Below are positions 1 through 8,502 of a DNA stretch of 47,545 nt, piece by piece. Source of the stretch: Anaerolineales bacterium (GTDB taxonomy: Bacteria > Chloroflexota > Anaerolineae > Anaerolineales > DRMV01); contig JALWJZ010000059.1 in NCBI GenBank assembly GCA_026996855.1, forward strand, positions 1 through 47,545, written 5' to 3'. The translations under genes and the position numbers were made by a program. The first letter of the stretch is position 1. Each line of letters starts with the position of its first letter. The notes under the pieces are model-generated. The model was given only the letters and a program-made list of their open reading frames with translations, ran no database searches and had not been told where the DNA came from.

Positions 1-325
1 GTTCATCATGTCCAAAATGGCCTTGCGCTCCTGGGCCGCCGCCTCGAAGCCCTTGTTCATCATGTCCAAAATGGCCTTGCGCTCCTGGGCCGCCGCCTCA
101 AAGCCCTTGTTCATCATGTCCAAAATGGCCTTGCGCTCCTGGGCTGCGGCTTCAAAACGAGCGTCCATCTCCCGCATCAGGGCCTCGAAGCGCTTCTCCA
201 TGGCCTGTTGCAAGGCCTTGCGCTCCTGGGCCGCCGCCTCGAAGCCCTTGTTCATCATGTCCAGGATGGCCTTGCGCTCCTGGGCCGCCGCCTCGAAACG
301 AGCGTCCATCTCCCGCATCAGCGCT
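1..325. repeat. 54-bp coding tandem repeat array
   Basis: Near-identical 54-bp units, interspersed with 33-bp units, run from the window edge to about 325 and encode the coiled-coil repeats of the minus-strand gene. The three units nearest the edge differ by only a few bases. Confidence 0.85.
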
Positions 326-555
326 TCGAAACGCTTGTCCATCTCCCGTACCAACGCCTCGAAGCGCTTATCTTGCCAAGACATGAATTGTTCGAAGCGT
401 CGATCCAGCAATTCCAAAAAACGCGCATCCGTTTCCGTACCGGCCAATGGCAGCCGCTCACGCAACGCCTGATCCACCATCTCCATCACCATTCGGCGGA
501 CCATTTCCCGAATTTGTTGTTCCCAATCGGCAGGTAAAGTCGCAGGTTGCGCCAT
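1..555 (-). CDS. Coiled-coil repeat protein, 3' end beyond the window
   Basis: A reading frame starts with ATG at 555, preceded by a GAGGG-type ribosome binding site, and stays open to the window edge, so only the first 185 residues are visible. After an acidic N-terminal segment of about 50 residues, the protein becomes a helical repeat array. Units of 11 residues (KRFEALMREMD type) alternate with units of 18 residues (KGFEAAAQERKAILDMMN type), the typical 11- and 7+11-residue spacing of a long coiled coil. Several 54-bp units are nearly identical at the DNA level, which suggests recent duplication. The gene follows nuoC by 22 bases on the same strand. Chloroflexota proteins with this kind of N-terminus (DUF3782-like) often end in a PD-(D/E)XK nuclease-type domain, but that part is outside the window, so the function is unknown. 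Confidence 0.75.
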   Translation of the reverse strand, partial: MAQPATLPADWEQQIREMVRRMVMEMVDQALRERLPLAGTETDARFLELLDRRFEQFMSWQDKRFEALVREMDKRFEALMREMDARFEAAAQERKAILDMMNKGFEAAAQERKALQQAMEKRFEALMREMDARFEAAAQERKAILDMMNKGFEAAAQERKAILDMMNKGFEAAAQERKAILDMMN

Positions 556-577
556 CCCGCTACCCTCGATCTGCAGG

Positions 578-1093
578 TCACTCTCGCGGCCGCGGTTTCT
601 TGCGTTCGATGTCGTGGAAGTTGAAGGTAAACTGGGGCTCCTCGTAGCCCAGGGGATAATCCTTACGTAAAGGGTGGCCTACCCAATCAAAGGGCATGAG
701 GATGCGACGCAAGTCTGAATGCCCTTCAAAGCGAATCCCGAACATGTCCCACACTTCTCGCTCGTACCAGTTAGCGTTGGGGTACACCCCTTCCACGGTA
801 GGGATTTCCGGTTCTTCGCCATCCACCGGCACCCGCAGGCGTAAGGAGACGTTGTGCAGGTAGGAGTACAACTGGTAAACCACGTGGAAACGCGGCTCCT
901 GCTGGGGCCAGTAGTCCACCGCGGTCAAATCGGCCAGGAAATCGAAATTGTATTCATCCCGCAGCACCTGACACACTTCCACAATTTGCTCAGGCTTCAC
1001 ATACAGCGAAACTTCGTCCCGAAAAACCTCCTCGGTTACGCCAAAGCGCTCGCGTAAATCCCGGACGACCAGTTCCAGATAAGTGGCTTCCAT
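578..1093 (-). CDS. nuoC: NADH-quinone oxidoreductase subunit C
   Basis: A 171-residue protein of the 30-kDa (NuoC/NDUFS3) family, part of the peripheral arm of complex I, where it packs against NuoB and NuoD. The family signature is clear in the C-terminal half: YEREVWDMFGIRFEGHSDLR around residues 111-130, followed by the DWVGHPLRKDYP segment. Length is normal for stand-alone NuoC, with no NuoD fusion. The ATG at 1093 has a GGGAGG ribosome binding site about 8 bases upstream. It lies 60 bases after nuoB on the same strand and is part of the nuoABC operon. The usual next gene, nuoD, does not follow inside the window; the coiled-coil gene does. Confidence 0.95.
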   Translation of the reverse strand: MEATYLELVVRDLRERFGVTEEVFRDEVSLYVKPEQIVEVCQVLRDEYNFDFLADLTAVDYWPQQEPRFHVVYQLYSYLHNVSLRLRVPVDGEEPEIPTVEGVYPNANWYEREVWDMFGIRFEGHSDLRRILMPFDWVGHPLRKDYPLGYEEPQFTFNFHDIERKKPRPRE

Positions 1094-1153
1094 AAATCAT
1101 GCCTCCCTTTGTGAAATGCCGCTTCGGGTACACCGGCGGATGCCGAATCCCGC

Positions 1154-1639
1154 TCAGCCCTGCTGGCGCAGGGGGTGGCTGGCCCTCACTTTGGCGTGCA
1201 GGGTGAGGATACCGTGGATGAGTTGCTCCGGACGAGGCGGGCACCCGGCCACGTACACATCCACGGGAACCACCTCGTCAACACCCTGCAAAACCGCGTA
1301 GTTGTTGAAAACGCCTCCACAAGAAGCACAATCGCCCATGGCGATGACCCACTTCGGCTCCGCCATTTGGTCATACAAACGGCGCAACACCGGTGCCATC
1401 TTCCGGGTAACGCGACCAGCCACAATCATCAGATCGGCCTGGCGGGGGCTGGGTCGCATGAGTTCCATACCAAAACGCGCCAGGTCGTAATGGGACGCGG
1501 CTGTGGCCATCATTTCAATGGCACAGCAAGCCAGGCCGAAGAGCAAAGGCCACATGGCGCGCGTGCGCGCCCAGTTGACGGCCTCTTCCAGGGTTGTGGT
1601 CACAATGCCCATGTTGCCGAGTTTGGTTTCTACTCCCAT
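1154..1639 (-). CDS. nuoB: NADH-quinone oxidoreductase subunit B
   Basis: A 161-residue PSST/NuoB subunit that holds the terminal iron-sulfur cluster N2 and passes electrons to quinone. The four expected ligands are present: C38-C39 in the LACCAIEMM motif, C104 in GDCASCGG and C133 in AGCPPRPE. Their spacings of 65 and 29 residues match those of E. coli NuoB. The start codon lies inside the end of nuoA (10-base overlap), behind a strong GGAGGAG site, so translation is probably coupled. It is the second gene of the nuoABC operon on the minus strand. Confidence 0.97.
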   Translation of the reverse strand: MGVETKLGNMGIVTTTLEEAVNWARTRAMWPLLFGLACCAIEMMATAASHYDLARFGMELMRPSPRQADLMIVAGRVTRKMAPVLRRLYDQMAEPKWVIAMGDCASCGGVFNNYAVLQGVDEVVPVDVYVAGCPPRPEQLIHGILTLHAKVRASHPLRQQG

Positions 1640-1986
1640 TCCAACGCTCCTCCTTTCCAGGCATAGAGGTAGCCAACCAACAAGATGGCTATAAAGATGA
1701 GGGCCTCGATGAAGCCAAACAGCCCCAACTTACGGGAGACCACCGCCCAGGGCAGCAAGAACACCACCTCGATGTCAAAGAGCAAGAACAGCATAGCGAT
1801 GCGATAGAACCGAATGGGCTGCCGCCGCATCCCCGGGCCGATGGGCACCATGCCCGATTCATACGGAATCATCTTCCGATGCGTGGGCCTGGACGGCCCG
1901 ACCAAATGGCCCAGGGCCACGATGAGGGCAGCCAATCCCATGGATAGCACCAGCATGATGGCAATGGGAACATACTGCCAAAGCAT
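1630..1986 (-). CDS. nuoA: NADH-quinone oxidoreductase subunit A
   Basis: A 118-residue membrane subunit of complex I (NuoA/ND3). Three hydrophobic helices are visible, at about residues 7-28, 62-84 and 90-110. Between the first two is the conserved loop with [12 protein letters not shown]. In this family the loop lies close to the quinone site, and its usual cysteine is replaced by serine, as in some bacterial versions. The ATG at 1986 is preceded by AGGAG. It is the first gene of the operon; a candidate promoter and inverted repeat lie just upstream, at 2039-2071. Confidence 0.95.
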   Translation of the reverse strand: MLWQYVPIAIMLVLSMGLAALIVALGHLVGPSRPTHRKMIPYESGMVPIGPGMRRQPIRFYRIAMLFLLFDIEVVFLLPWAVVSRKLGLFGFIEALIFIAILLVGYLYAWKGGALEWE

Positions 1987-2038
1987 GGCTTACTCCTACT
2001 ATGAGGCATCCACCCACAAGGGCTTCCAACTCCTTCTT

Positions 2039-2071
2039 AGTATATCATCGCCAGGTCATCGTAATGACCTG
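2039..2071 (-). promoter_or_regulatory. Candidate nuo promoter with inverted repeat
   Basis: On the minus strand a TATACT hexamer (2044-2039) lies about 50 bases before nuoA. Immediately upstream is an 8-bp inverted repeat with a 4-base loop (CAGGTCAT/ATGACCTG, 2052-2071), which covers the place where a -35 element would be. It could be an operator, or a weak terminator for the carboxyltransferase gene ending at 2099; there is no U-tract on the minus strand. No good -35 hexamer is visible. Confidence 0.35.
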
Positions 2072-2098
2072 ATTTTTGCAAATACAGTTTTACCAAAT

Positions 2099-3658
2099 TC
2101 ACAGCGGAATGTTGCCGTGCTTCTTGGGTGGCAGGGTCACCCGTTTGTTGGAAAGCATCTGCAAAGCGTTGATAAGCCGCGCACGGGTCGTGCGTGGTTC
2201 GATGACGTCATCGATATACCCGCGAGCCGCTGCAATATAAGGATGTGCGAACGCCTCCCGGTATTGGTCGACCAATTCCTTCTGCCGGGCCGCGGGGTCT
2301 TCAGCCTGGGCCAGTTCTCGGCGAAAGATGATTTTCACCGCGCCTTCCGGCCCCATGACCGCAATTTCCGCGGTGGGCCAGGCGAAATTGACGTCCGCGC
2401 CCAGGTGTTTGCTGCTCATCACATCGTACGCGCCGCCATAGGCCTTACGAAGCACCACGGTGAGTTTGGGCACCGTGGCTTCGCTGTAAGCGTACAACAA
2501 CTTGGCCCCCGCTCGGATGATGCCCCCATGTTCCTGGTCCAACCCCGGCATGAAGCCCGGTACATCCACGAAAGTCACGATGGGAATGTTGAAAGCGTCG
2601 CAAAACCGCACGAACCGAGCCGCCTTGTCCGACGCTTTGATATCCAAAACACCGGCCAGCACCGCCGGTTGGTTGGCCACAATACCGACGCTGTATCCAC
2701 CCAGTCGGGCAAAGCCCACCACAATGTTGGGAGCGAAAGATTCGTGGATTTCAAAAAATTCACCGTTGTCCACCACGTGACGAATCACGTCCCGAACCTC
2801 ATATGGCTTGGAAGGGTCCACCGGGACGATGGTATCCAGTTCCGGGGCCTCTCGTAGAGGGTCGTCGCCGGTGTCCACGAAGGGCGGGTCCTCCAAATTG
2901 TTTTGCGGCAGGTAACTCAACAATTTTCGGATCAAACCCAGCAGCGTGGCTTCGTCGTCGGCCACCACGTGGGCCACACCCGATTTCTCCGCGTGCACGT
3001 CCGCGCCGCCCAACTCTTCAAAAGTGACCTCTTCATGGGTCACGGCCTTGACCACTTCCGGCCCGGTGATAAACATGTGGGACGTACCCCGCACCATGAA
3101 AATGAAGTCCATGAGCGCGGGGGAATACACCGCGCCACCGGCGCAAGGCCCCATAATGGCCGCAATTTGGGGAATGACCCCCGAGGCCAGGGTATTGCGG
3201 TAGAAAATCTCACCGTATCCGCCTAGGGCGTCCACCCCTTCTTGAATCCGAGCGCCGCCGGAATCGTTGATGCCGATGATGGGCGCGCCGTTCTTCAGGG
3301 CCAGGTCCATGATTTTGGTGATTTTCCGGGCATGGGCCAGGCCCAAACTGCCACCCAAAACGGTGAAATCCTGCGCGTACACGAAGACCAGGCGGCCGTC
3401 GATGGTGCCCCATCCGGTCACCACACCGTCCCCCAGGTATTTCTTCTTGTCCATGCCAAAGCGGGTTTCTCGGTGGGTGACGAACATGTCGATTTCCCGG
3501 AAAGAGCCGGGGTCCAACAGCAATGCCAGCCGCTCGCGCGCGGTGAGTTTGCCCTGCTTCCGTTGGCGTTCCACACGCTCCGGCCCGCCACCCAAGAGGG
3601 CCTTGGCTTTGAGTTCCCTCAAATGTTGGAGTTTTTGTTCAATGCTTCCGTGGGTCAT
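2099..3658 (-). CDS. Acyl-CoA carboxylase carboxyltransferase subunit (PccB/MmdA type)
   Basis: A 519-residue carboxyltransferase of the propionyl-CoA carboxylase beta family. It moves CO2 between carboxybiotin and an acyl-CoA, in fatty acid elongation, propionate metabolism or methylmalonyl-CoA decarboxylation. Both crotonase-like halves are present. The N-terminal half has the oxyanion segment [20 protein letters not shown] (about residues 130-150). The C-terminal half has [20 protein letters not shown] and, later, [17 protein letters not shown]. Length is normal. Its ATG overlaps the TGA of the upstream membrane protein by 4 bases, so the two are probably translationally coupled. No biotin carboxylase or biotin carrier gene is in the window, so the substrate and direction of the reaction cannot be decided. 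Confidence 0.93.
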   Translation of the reverse strand: MTHGSIEQKLQHLRELKAKALLGGGPERVERQRKQGKLTARERLALLLDPGSFREIDMFVTHRETRFGMDKKKYLGDGVVTGWGTIDGRLVFVYAQDFTVLGGSLGLAHARKITKIMDLALKNGAPIIGINDSGGARIQEGVDALGGYGEIFYRNTLASGVIPQIAAIMGPCAGGAVYSPALMDFIFMVRGTSHMFITGPEVVKAVTHEEVTFEELGGADVHAEKSGVAHVVADDEATLLGLIRKLLSYLPQNNLEDPPFVDTGDDPLREAPELDTIVPVDPSKPYEVRDVIRHVVDNGEFFEIHESFAPNIVVGFARLGGYSVGIVANQPAVLAGVLDIKASDKAARFVRFCDAFNIPIVTFVDVPGFMPGLDQEHGGIIRAGAKLLYAYSEATVPKLTVVLRKAYGGAYDVMSSKHLGADVNFAWPTAEIAVMGPEGAVKIIFRRELAQAEDPAARQKELVDQYREAFAHPYIAAARGYIDDVIEPRTTRARLINALQMLSNKRVTLPPKKHGNIPL

Positions 3659-4173
3659 TGCCCAACTCCAAAATGGCGTCGAATGTCAGGATGTTTCCAC
3701 AAGTACAACATTGCAAGCACAACCAAGAGGGAGCGTACCAACATGTACACCGTATCCCGGTGCACCAAAGGCGAAACGCTCAAAAACCAACGATCCCACC
3801 ATTGATAAACCACATAGGCCATCACCACACCGGGAAACACCCGCCAGGCCCAGCGCCGCCGTCGCCACCAGCCCCATGCCCAGATGCCAAAAACGCCCGC
3901 CCACAGAAAACTCAACCCGGCCAGCACAAAGGGCGAAACGGCAAGGGGAACCTCCTGCCAGGTGGCATACAAGCCTACCCACAAAGCGCCACGGCAGCCC
4001 TGGGCCAGCGCCAGAAACAGGCCTGCACCACCCACCAGCCACACCTGCCAGGGCGGCCGAGGGTGCAGCGGCTCCGATTGTACCACCTCCTCAAGGCCGC
4101 CTTCAAACTCAGGATTTTCCTCATACCTATCAAAGGAAAACTCAAACCCCTGGGATGGTTGCTTGAAAGCCAC
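3655..4173 (-). CDS. Hypothetical four-helix membrane protein
   Basis: A 172-residue protein with a charged cytoplasmic-type N-terminus (about 45 residues, rich in Glu and Phe), then about four hydrophobic helices at roughly 48-68, 78-98, 110-127 and 140-158. The start is GTG at 4173, behind a GAGGTG site. Its stop codon overlaps the start of the acyl-CoA carboxyltransferase gene (ATGA), and it follows the HAD gene by 44 bases, so it is the fourth gene of a five-gene operon beginning with hisI. I do not recognise a family. The coupling suggests co-expression with the carboxyltransferase, but nothing in the sequence shows an enzyme activity. Confidence 0.75.
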   Translation of the reverse strand: MAFKQPSQGFEFSFDRYEENPEFEGGLEEVVQSEPLHPRPPWQVWLVGGAGLFLALAQGCRGALWVGLYATWQEVPLAVSPFVLAGLSFLWAGVFGIWAWGWWRRRRWAWRVFPGVVMAYVVYQWWDRWFLSVSPLVHRDTVYMLVRSLLVVLAMLYLWKHPDIRRHFGVGQ

Positions 4174-4217
4174 CGTAACACCTCAAAAGTCGGCTTTGGG
4201 AAGAGCGGAAGTGGCTT

Positions 4218-5399
4218 TTACGTCGAGGAAAGCACGCCAGCGGCTTGCAAGGCCTCGTCCGGGGTGGGGAAAACGGGTACCCCGCCCTGGGCCAAGGCCT
4301 GCTGCTTGGCCGGGTCTCGGGCCACGCCAAAGGCCCGCAAGCGGGAGGGTACGCCGGCTCGTTCCAGCGCGGCCAACGCCCGTTGCACGGCCTGGATGCC
4401 CACCCAGGCATCCTCCAGCACCACCACCTCCAGCGGGTTGGGCCAGCCGCCTCCCGGAACCGGGCAGGGGCCGGCCTGCATCAAGAACGCGTAGGCCTGT
4501 TCCAGCGCCGCATCCCAGGGCGTTCCCAGGGCCATCAGCAGCGCGGCCAGGGGATGAACCGCCGCGGGCTTCATCACCGCTTCGTAATTCAACCCTCGGG
4601 GCGCGGACCAAAAGGCCAGATGCCCCTGCCCCATCACCGGCGCCTGGGGCAGCCCTACCCGTTCCAGGGCCAGTTCCGCTTCCGGGGGGTAACCCAGGCC
4701 CGCACCGGGGGGATGGGTGGGCCGCCGGGTGAAGACCACCAGCCGCCAGTGGCCCTGGCGATACCCCGCCCACAGGGCAGCCGCGGCCCGGGGCGAAAGC
4801 AGGGCTTCATCTTCCTGGGCCAGCAAGGAAGGTGTGGCCACACGGGACGGCACCCCATAGGTTTCCTCAAAGCCGCGGCTTCCCAGGGCGTAGTTTTGGA
4901 AAATGAAGGTGGTCGGAGAGCGGAGGACATCTCGCGTGTAGGCCAGCAAAGGTTCGGCCCACGAAGTCCGAGCCAGCAGGGGGAAGGGCGTAGCCGCCGG
5001 GTCTTCCTGCAGGGCCAGGTACATCGCGGCCGCGGGTTCCCGGTCGTCCCTCAAAAAGGGAAGCACTTGTGGAGGCAGTTCCCGAAATGGGGGTGGAAGT
5101 ACACCCACCCGACGTCGCGGCGGCTGCGCCTCCGGCGGCGGAAAGAAATGCGCTGGCAAAGCCTGGGGGCCGTGATGCCGCAAAAAGGCTTCCACCACCC
5201 AGGCCAGCATCAGAGGAACCATGTCCCACTCGCTGGTGATGCCGTGGGCCTCGAAGGCGGCCACGTCGGCTTCTTCGGGGAGGGGCGCCTGCCAGCCCCA
5301 TTGCCGGTAGAACCAGGCCATGGTGGCCCGGGTCGCGGCCCGGTAGCCCTGGGGCAACACCAAAACGCCGTCCAAATCCAACATCAAGACCAGGGTCAT
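4218..5399 (-). CDS. HAD-superfamily hydrolase, extended form
   Basis: A 393-residue protein that opens with the HAD motif I DLDGVLV (nucleophile D8, acid/base D10). It has a motif II-like segment, LVVFTRRP, near residue 220 and a motif IV-like segment, VVVLEDAWVGIQAV, near residue 335. HAD phosphatases are usually 200-250 residues; here a long insertion between motifs I and II roughly doubles the length. The ATG overlaps the hisE stop by 4 bases. Placement right after hisI and hisE raises the possibility of a phosphatase linked to histidine synthesis, since histidinol-phosphatases of the HisB type are HAD enzymes. The sequence is far from HisB, so this is only a contextual guess. Confidence 0.8.
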   Translation of the reverse strand: MTLVLMLDLDGVLVLPQGYRAATRATMAWFYRQWGWQAPLPEEADVAAFEAHGITSEWDMVPLMLAWVVEAFLRHHGPQALPAHFFPPPEAQPPRRRVGVLPPPFRELPPQVLPFLRDDREPAAAMYLALQEDPAATPFPLLARTSWAEPLLAYTRDVLRSPTTFIFQNYALGSRGFEETYGVPSRVATPSLLAQEDEALLSPRAAAALWAGYRQGHWRLVVFTRRPTHPPGAGLGYPPEAELALERVGLPQAPVMGQGHLAFWSAPRGLNYEAVMKPAAVHPLAALLMALGTPWDAALEQAYAFLMQAGPCPVPGGGWPNPLEVVVLEDAWVGIQAVQRALAALERAGVPSRLRAFGVARDPAKQQALAQGGVPVFPTPDEALQAAGVLSST

Positions 5400-5674
5400 C
5401 GTCGCCGCCTCTCCAGTTCTCGTGCAATGGCTTCCAGCGGTATGCCACGGGATACCAGCAACACCAACACGTGATAGGTCAAATCCGCGATTTCCTCCAC
5501 CAGTCGAGTATCGTCCTGGTACTGCGCGGCCAGCAGCACCTCAACGGCCTCCTCACCGATTTTCTTCAAAATCTCCACCTGGCCCTGGGCCAGCAGGCGT
5601 GCGGTGTACGAATTGGGCCTGGGGTGCTGCTTGCGCTCTTCCAGCACGCGGTAAAGGGACTCCAGGGTGTTCAT
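5396..5674 (-). CDS. hisE: Phosphoribosyl-ATP pyrophosphohydrolase
   Basis: A 92-residue all-helical MazG-like pyrophosphatase that carries out the second step of histidine synthesis (PR-ATP to PR-AMP). The family motif is clear: NSYTARLL near residue 21, then [12 protein letters not shown] (38-49) and [14 protein letters not shown] (60-73), which provide the acidic metal ligands. A longer frame extends upstream, but the true start is ATG at 5674, which overlaps the hisI stop by 4 bases and gives the normal family length. HisI and HisE are separate proteins here, not the fused form common in enterobacteria. Confidence 0.95.
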   Translation of the reverse strand: MNTLESLYRVLEERKQHPRPNSYTARLLAQGQVEILKKIGEEAVEVLLAAQYQDDTRLVEEIADLTYHVLVLLVSRGIPLEAIARELERRRR

Positions 5675-6069
5675 GGGGCTTCTCCAGGGCGAGGGTACAC
5701 AGGGGTTTTCAAGGGGAAGACGTCCCGCTCCCGCAAGGCGGCCTGGGGGAAGGTTCGGTAAAAACACGAGGTATGCCCGGTATGACAGGCCGGTCCTCGG
5801 GGTTCCACCAAAACCAGCAACGCGTCGCCGTCGCAATCCACCCGAATTTCCACCACCCGCTGGGTGTGGCCCGAGGTCGCGCCTTTGTGCCACAGGGCAC
5901 GGCGGCTTCGGGACCAAAAATGGGTCTCGCCCGTCTCCAGGGTGCGTTCCAGGGCCTCCCGGTTCATGTACGCCAGCATAAGCACCTGACCGGTACGGGC
6001 ATCCTGTACCACCGCGGGAATCAGGCCCCGGGCATCAAAACGCAAATCCTCCACCCGCAAAGGGTTCAT
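5671..6069 (-). CDS. hisI: Phosphoribosyl-AMP cyclohydrolase
   Basis: A 132-residue enzyme for the third step of histidine synthesis, opening the purine ring of PR-AMP. Diagnostic segments are [13 protein letters not shown], the [21 protein letters not shown] stretch (about residues 47-67), VDCDGDALL (metal ligands C79, D78, D80 region) and [12 protein letters not shown] with the conserved cysteines. The ATG at 6069 is preceded by GGAGAGGG. It is the first gene of a compact operon (hisI, hisE, HAD, membrane protein, carboxyltransferase) in which nearly every junction is an ATGA overlap. No other his genes are present nearby. Confidence 0.96.
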   Translation of the reverse strand: MNPLRVEDLRFDARGLIPAVVQDARTGQVLMLAYMNREALERTLETGETHFWSRSRRALWHKGATSGHTQRVVEIRVDCDGDALLVLVEPRGPACHTGHTSCFYRTFPQAALRERDVFPLKTPVYPRPGEAP

Positions 6070-6172
6070 GGCGCCCTCTCCAGGTTCTCAGGGAGTCTCC
6101 AGGGGCGGTCCGATGCAATTTGGATAACGACGGCATGTCAGGTATTGTACCCAGAAACCCACAAGCGTGCTG

Positions 6173-6178
6173 TATAAT
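6173..6178 (+). promoter_or_regulatory. -10 element of the lysK-like gene
   Basis: A consensus TATAAT preceded directly by TG lies 38 bases before the start codon of the M20 hydrolase. A start of transcription near 6185 would leave a leader of about 30 bases containing the ribosome binding site. No convincing -35 hexamer is present at 16-18 bases. Confidence 0.5.
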
Positions 6179-6215
6179 CTCCCCCATCCCTGCACCGCAA
6201 CAGGAGAGGCCCATC

Positions 6216-7316
6216 ATGGCATGGCAGGAAAACCACCGCACCACCCCCGCGGACGTCCCCCCCACCCTGTGGGGCCTGGTGACCCGCTACAGTCCCACCG
6301 GCCAGGAGGCCCAGGCCGTGACCTGGCTGGTTCACCACATGAAACTCCTGGGGGCCACCCAGGCCTTCGTGGATGCGGCCGGGAACGCGGTGGGCATTTG
6401 GGGGGAAGGTGCGCGCGAATTCGTGCTTCTGGGACACATCGATACCGTGCCGGGGGAAATCCCCGTGCGGGTGGAAGCCCAAAACGGGCGTCGGGTGCTC
6501 TATGGCCGGGGTACGGTGGATGCCAAAGGCCCCCTGGCCGCCATGGTAGACGCTGTGGCACAAGTCGGCCCCCGCCCTGGATGGAAACTCGTCGTCATCG
6601 CCGCAGTGGACGAGGAAGGGGACTCGCGCGGGGCGCGCTACGTGGCCAATCACTACCACCCCGCGTACGCCATCATCGGCGAACCCAGCCGCTGGCATCG
6701 GGTCACCTTGGGCTACAAGGGCACGGCCCAGGCGCGATTGTATGTGGAGCAGGAACAGGGCCACTCCGCCGGCCCGGGCGGCTCCGCAGCGGACCGACTC
6801 TTGGACCTTTGGTGCCGCCTGCGGGAAGCCGAGGCCTACTACAACCGCGACCGGGAGCGCATGTTCGACCAACTGCAACTGACCGTGCGGGGCATGGGCA
6901 CCCAGGACGACCCCTTCCAACAGCGAGCCTGGCTCCACCTGGCCGCACGCCTGCCCCTTTCCCTGGAACCCGAAGGCTGGTACGTGTGGCTTCAGGGCCA
7001 CCTTCCCCACGACGTGCGCCTGAAACGGGTCGGTTTTCCCATTCCCCCCTATGCAGCCGACCGACGCTCTCCCCTGGTGCGGGCCTTTTTGGGGGCCATT
7101 CGGGGGCTGGGTGCACGCCCCGGTTTGGTGTACAAGAGCGGCACCGCGGATTTGAACCTGGTGGCTCGCGTGTGGGGGTGCCCCGCGGTGGCCTACGGTC
7201 CCGGCGACGCCGCCCTGGACCACACACCCCATGAACACATCGACCTGGACGAATACCAACGGGGGGTTCAGGTGCTCATCGCGGTGTTGGAACGGTTGTT
7301 GCGCGAAGACAAATGA
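6216..7316 (+). CDS. lysK: M20 peptidase, LysK-like [LysW]-lysine/ornithine hydrolase
   Basis: A 366-residue zinc hydrolase of the M20 family, closest in pattern to LysK, which releases lysine (or ornithine) from the carrier protein LysW. Metal-binding motifs are GHIDTVPG (H74, D76), [14 protein letters not shown] (D102) and [12 protein letters not shown] (E133, E134). The C-terminus has [16 protein letters not shown], which holds a further metal-binding histidine. The start is ATG at 6216 behind AGGAGAGG; an in-frame extension upstream has no ribosome binding site and crosses the promoter. No lysW or other alpha-aminoadipate pathway gene is close, so a related deacetylase or dipeptidase role cannot be excluded. 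Confidence 0.85.
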   Translation: MAWQENHRTTPADVPPTLWGLVTRYSPTGQEAQAVTWLVHHMKLLGATQAFVDAAGNAVGIWGEGAREFVLLGHIDTVPGEIPVRVEAQNGRRVLYGRGTVDAKGPLAAMVDAVAQVGPRPGWKLVVIAAVDEEGDSRGARYVANHYHPAYAIIGEPSRWHRVTLGYKGTAQARLYVEQEQGHSAGPGGSAADRLLDLWCRLREAEAYYNRDRERMFDQLQLTVRGMGTQDDPFQQRAWLHLAARLPLSLEPEGWYVWLQGHLPHDVRLKRVGFPIPPYAADRRSPLVRAFLGAIRGLGARPGLVYKSGTADLNLVARVWGCPAVAYGPGDAALDHTPHEHIDLDEYQRGVQVLIAVLERLLREDK

Positions 7317-7329
7317 AAGCCCGGGCTTT
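7316..7329. terminator. Short palindrome between convergent genes
   Basis: A perfect 14-base palindrome, AAAGCCCGGGCTTT, sits between the stop codons of the convergent hydrolase and methyltransferase genes. It might act as a weak shared terminator; there is no long U-tract. Confidence 0.25.
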
Positions 7330-7332
7330 GCG

Positions 7333-8232
7333 TTACGCGGCCTTTTTCAAAAAACCCTGGATGCGCCGTTCCGCCAGGTCCACGTAGGTCGGGTTGATTT
7401 CGTAACCCACGTAAACCCGGCCGGTTTTGAGAGCAGCCAGCGCGGTCTGCCCGCTGCCCATGAAGGGGTCCAGCACCACTTCCCCCTCGTAGGTGTAAAG
7501 TTGGATGCATCGGTACGGCAGTTCTACGGGGAAAGGTGCGGGATGCCCAATCTTCCTGGCCGAAACCGCGGGAAAGGTCCATACACTTTTCGTGAACTCC
7601 AGAAATTCGTCCCGGGTGATGGTACTCCGGCGGCCTTCGATTTTGGGTCGGCTGTAGGTTTCCTTGGAAAACACCAAGATGTACTCGTGCACGTCCCGCA
7701 ACGTGGGATTCGTCGGCGATTTCCACGTTCCCCAGGCGGTAGAAGACGAAGCCGACGCGGCCTTGTTCCAGATGATTTCTCCCCGCATGAAAAAGCCCAA
7801 ATCCAGCATGTCTTCGATGATGTAAGCGTGCAGGGGAATGTAAGGCTTGCGGCCCAAATTGGCCACGTTGATGCACACCCGTCCCCCGGGCACCAGCACC
7901 CGATACACCTCTTCCCACACCCGCCGTAACAGACAGAGATACTCTTCCAGGGTCAGGTCCTGGTCGTATTCTTTGCCCACGTTGTAAGGAGGGGAAGTGA
8001 CCATCAAATGCACACTGGCCTCGGGCAATTCCTCCATGCGCTCCGCGCTCTTGCAAAGGATGCGGTTTCGCAAGGCTTCCGGTAGGGGCGTTTCGCGGTA
8101 AGGGACGCCCTTCCTGGCCCGGCGCAGGCCGGTATACAACCGGCTTTCGTAAAAAGCCGACGCATCATGGCTGACCCGACCCCGACTTCCAAAAGCACTG
8201 GTGCGCGTTCGTGCACGACGACGTTTCGACAT
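7333..8232 (-). CDS. Site-specific DNA methyltransferase (beta-type order, SPPY)
   Basis: A 299-residue amino-methyltransferase. The catalytic motif TSPPYN (residues 79-84) comes before the AdoMet-binding motif DPFMGSG (255-261), the order of the beta class. A serine in the SPPY motif is more common in N4-cytosine enzymes, but N6-adenine enzymes with SPPY exist. The first 35 residues are basic and low in complexity. The ATG at 8232 follows GAGGT. No restriction endonuclease or specificity gene is adjacent, so it looks like an orphan (solitary) methyltransferase, either regulatory or protective. The target site cannot be read from the sequence. Confidence 0.9.
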   Translation of the reverse strand: MSKRRRARTRTSAFGSRGRVSHDASAFYESRLYTGLRRARKGVPYRETPLPEALRNRILCKSAERMEELPEASVHLMVTSPPYNVGKEYDQDLTLEEYLCLLRRVWEEVYRVLVPGGRVCINVANLGRKPYIPLHAYIIEDMLDLGFFMRGEIIWNKAASASSSTAWGTWKSPTNPTLRDVHEYILVFSKETYSRPKIEGRRSTITRDEFLEFTKSVWTFPAVSARKIGHPAPFPVELPYRCIQLYTYEGEVVLDPFMGSGQTALAALKTGRVYVGYEINPTYVDLAERRIQGFLKKAA

Positions 8233-8307
8233 GGCTTACCTCGCAAACAGGAGCCACCCTCTCCCGATAGGACAAAACTTGCGCGCAGAATTCGCGCGTT
8301 TCCGTCA

Positions 8308-8313
8308 TTATAC
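8308..8313 (-). promoter_or_regulatory. -10 element of the methyltransferase gene
   Basis: On the minus strand, TGTATAAT places a consensus -10 (8313-8308) about 75 bases before the methyltransferase start. The -35 region is poor, as at other TG-TATAAT promoters in this window. Confidence 0.45.
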
Positions 8314-8502
8314 ACGAAAACATCGCGCGTTCCTTCGCGAATTTACCGACAAATACGGCCAAAATCTGGTGTTGCGGCTCCCTGGTACCCTACCTGTTGG
8401 AGATTGGGCCGGTTCGCGCCCTTCCCAACCCCCGTTCCGGGCTGTAGAATGGGAACAGTCCGGGACGCGGCGGGACCGCGTCGGCCTGGCGAGGACAGAC
8501 CC

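Noticed and set aside
8-472. Plus-strand 154-codon frame with repeated MSKMALRSWAAASKPLFI units
   Set aside because: It is the antisense of the minus-strand coiled-coil gene, which has a ribosome binding site, a sensible helical repeat pattern and operon context.
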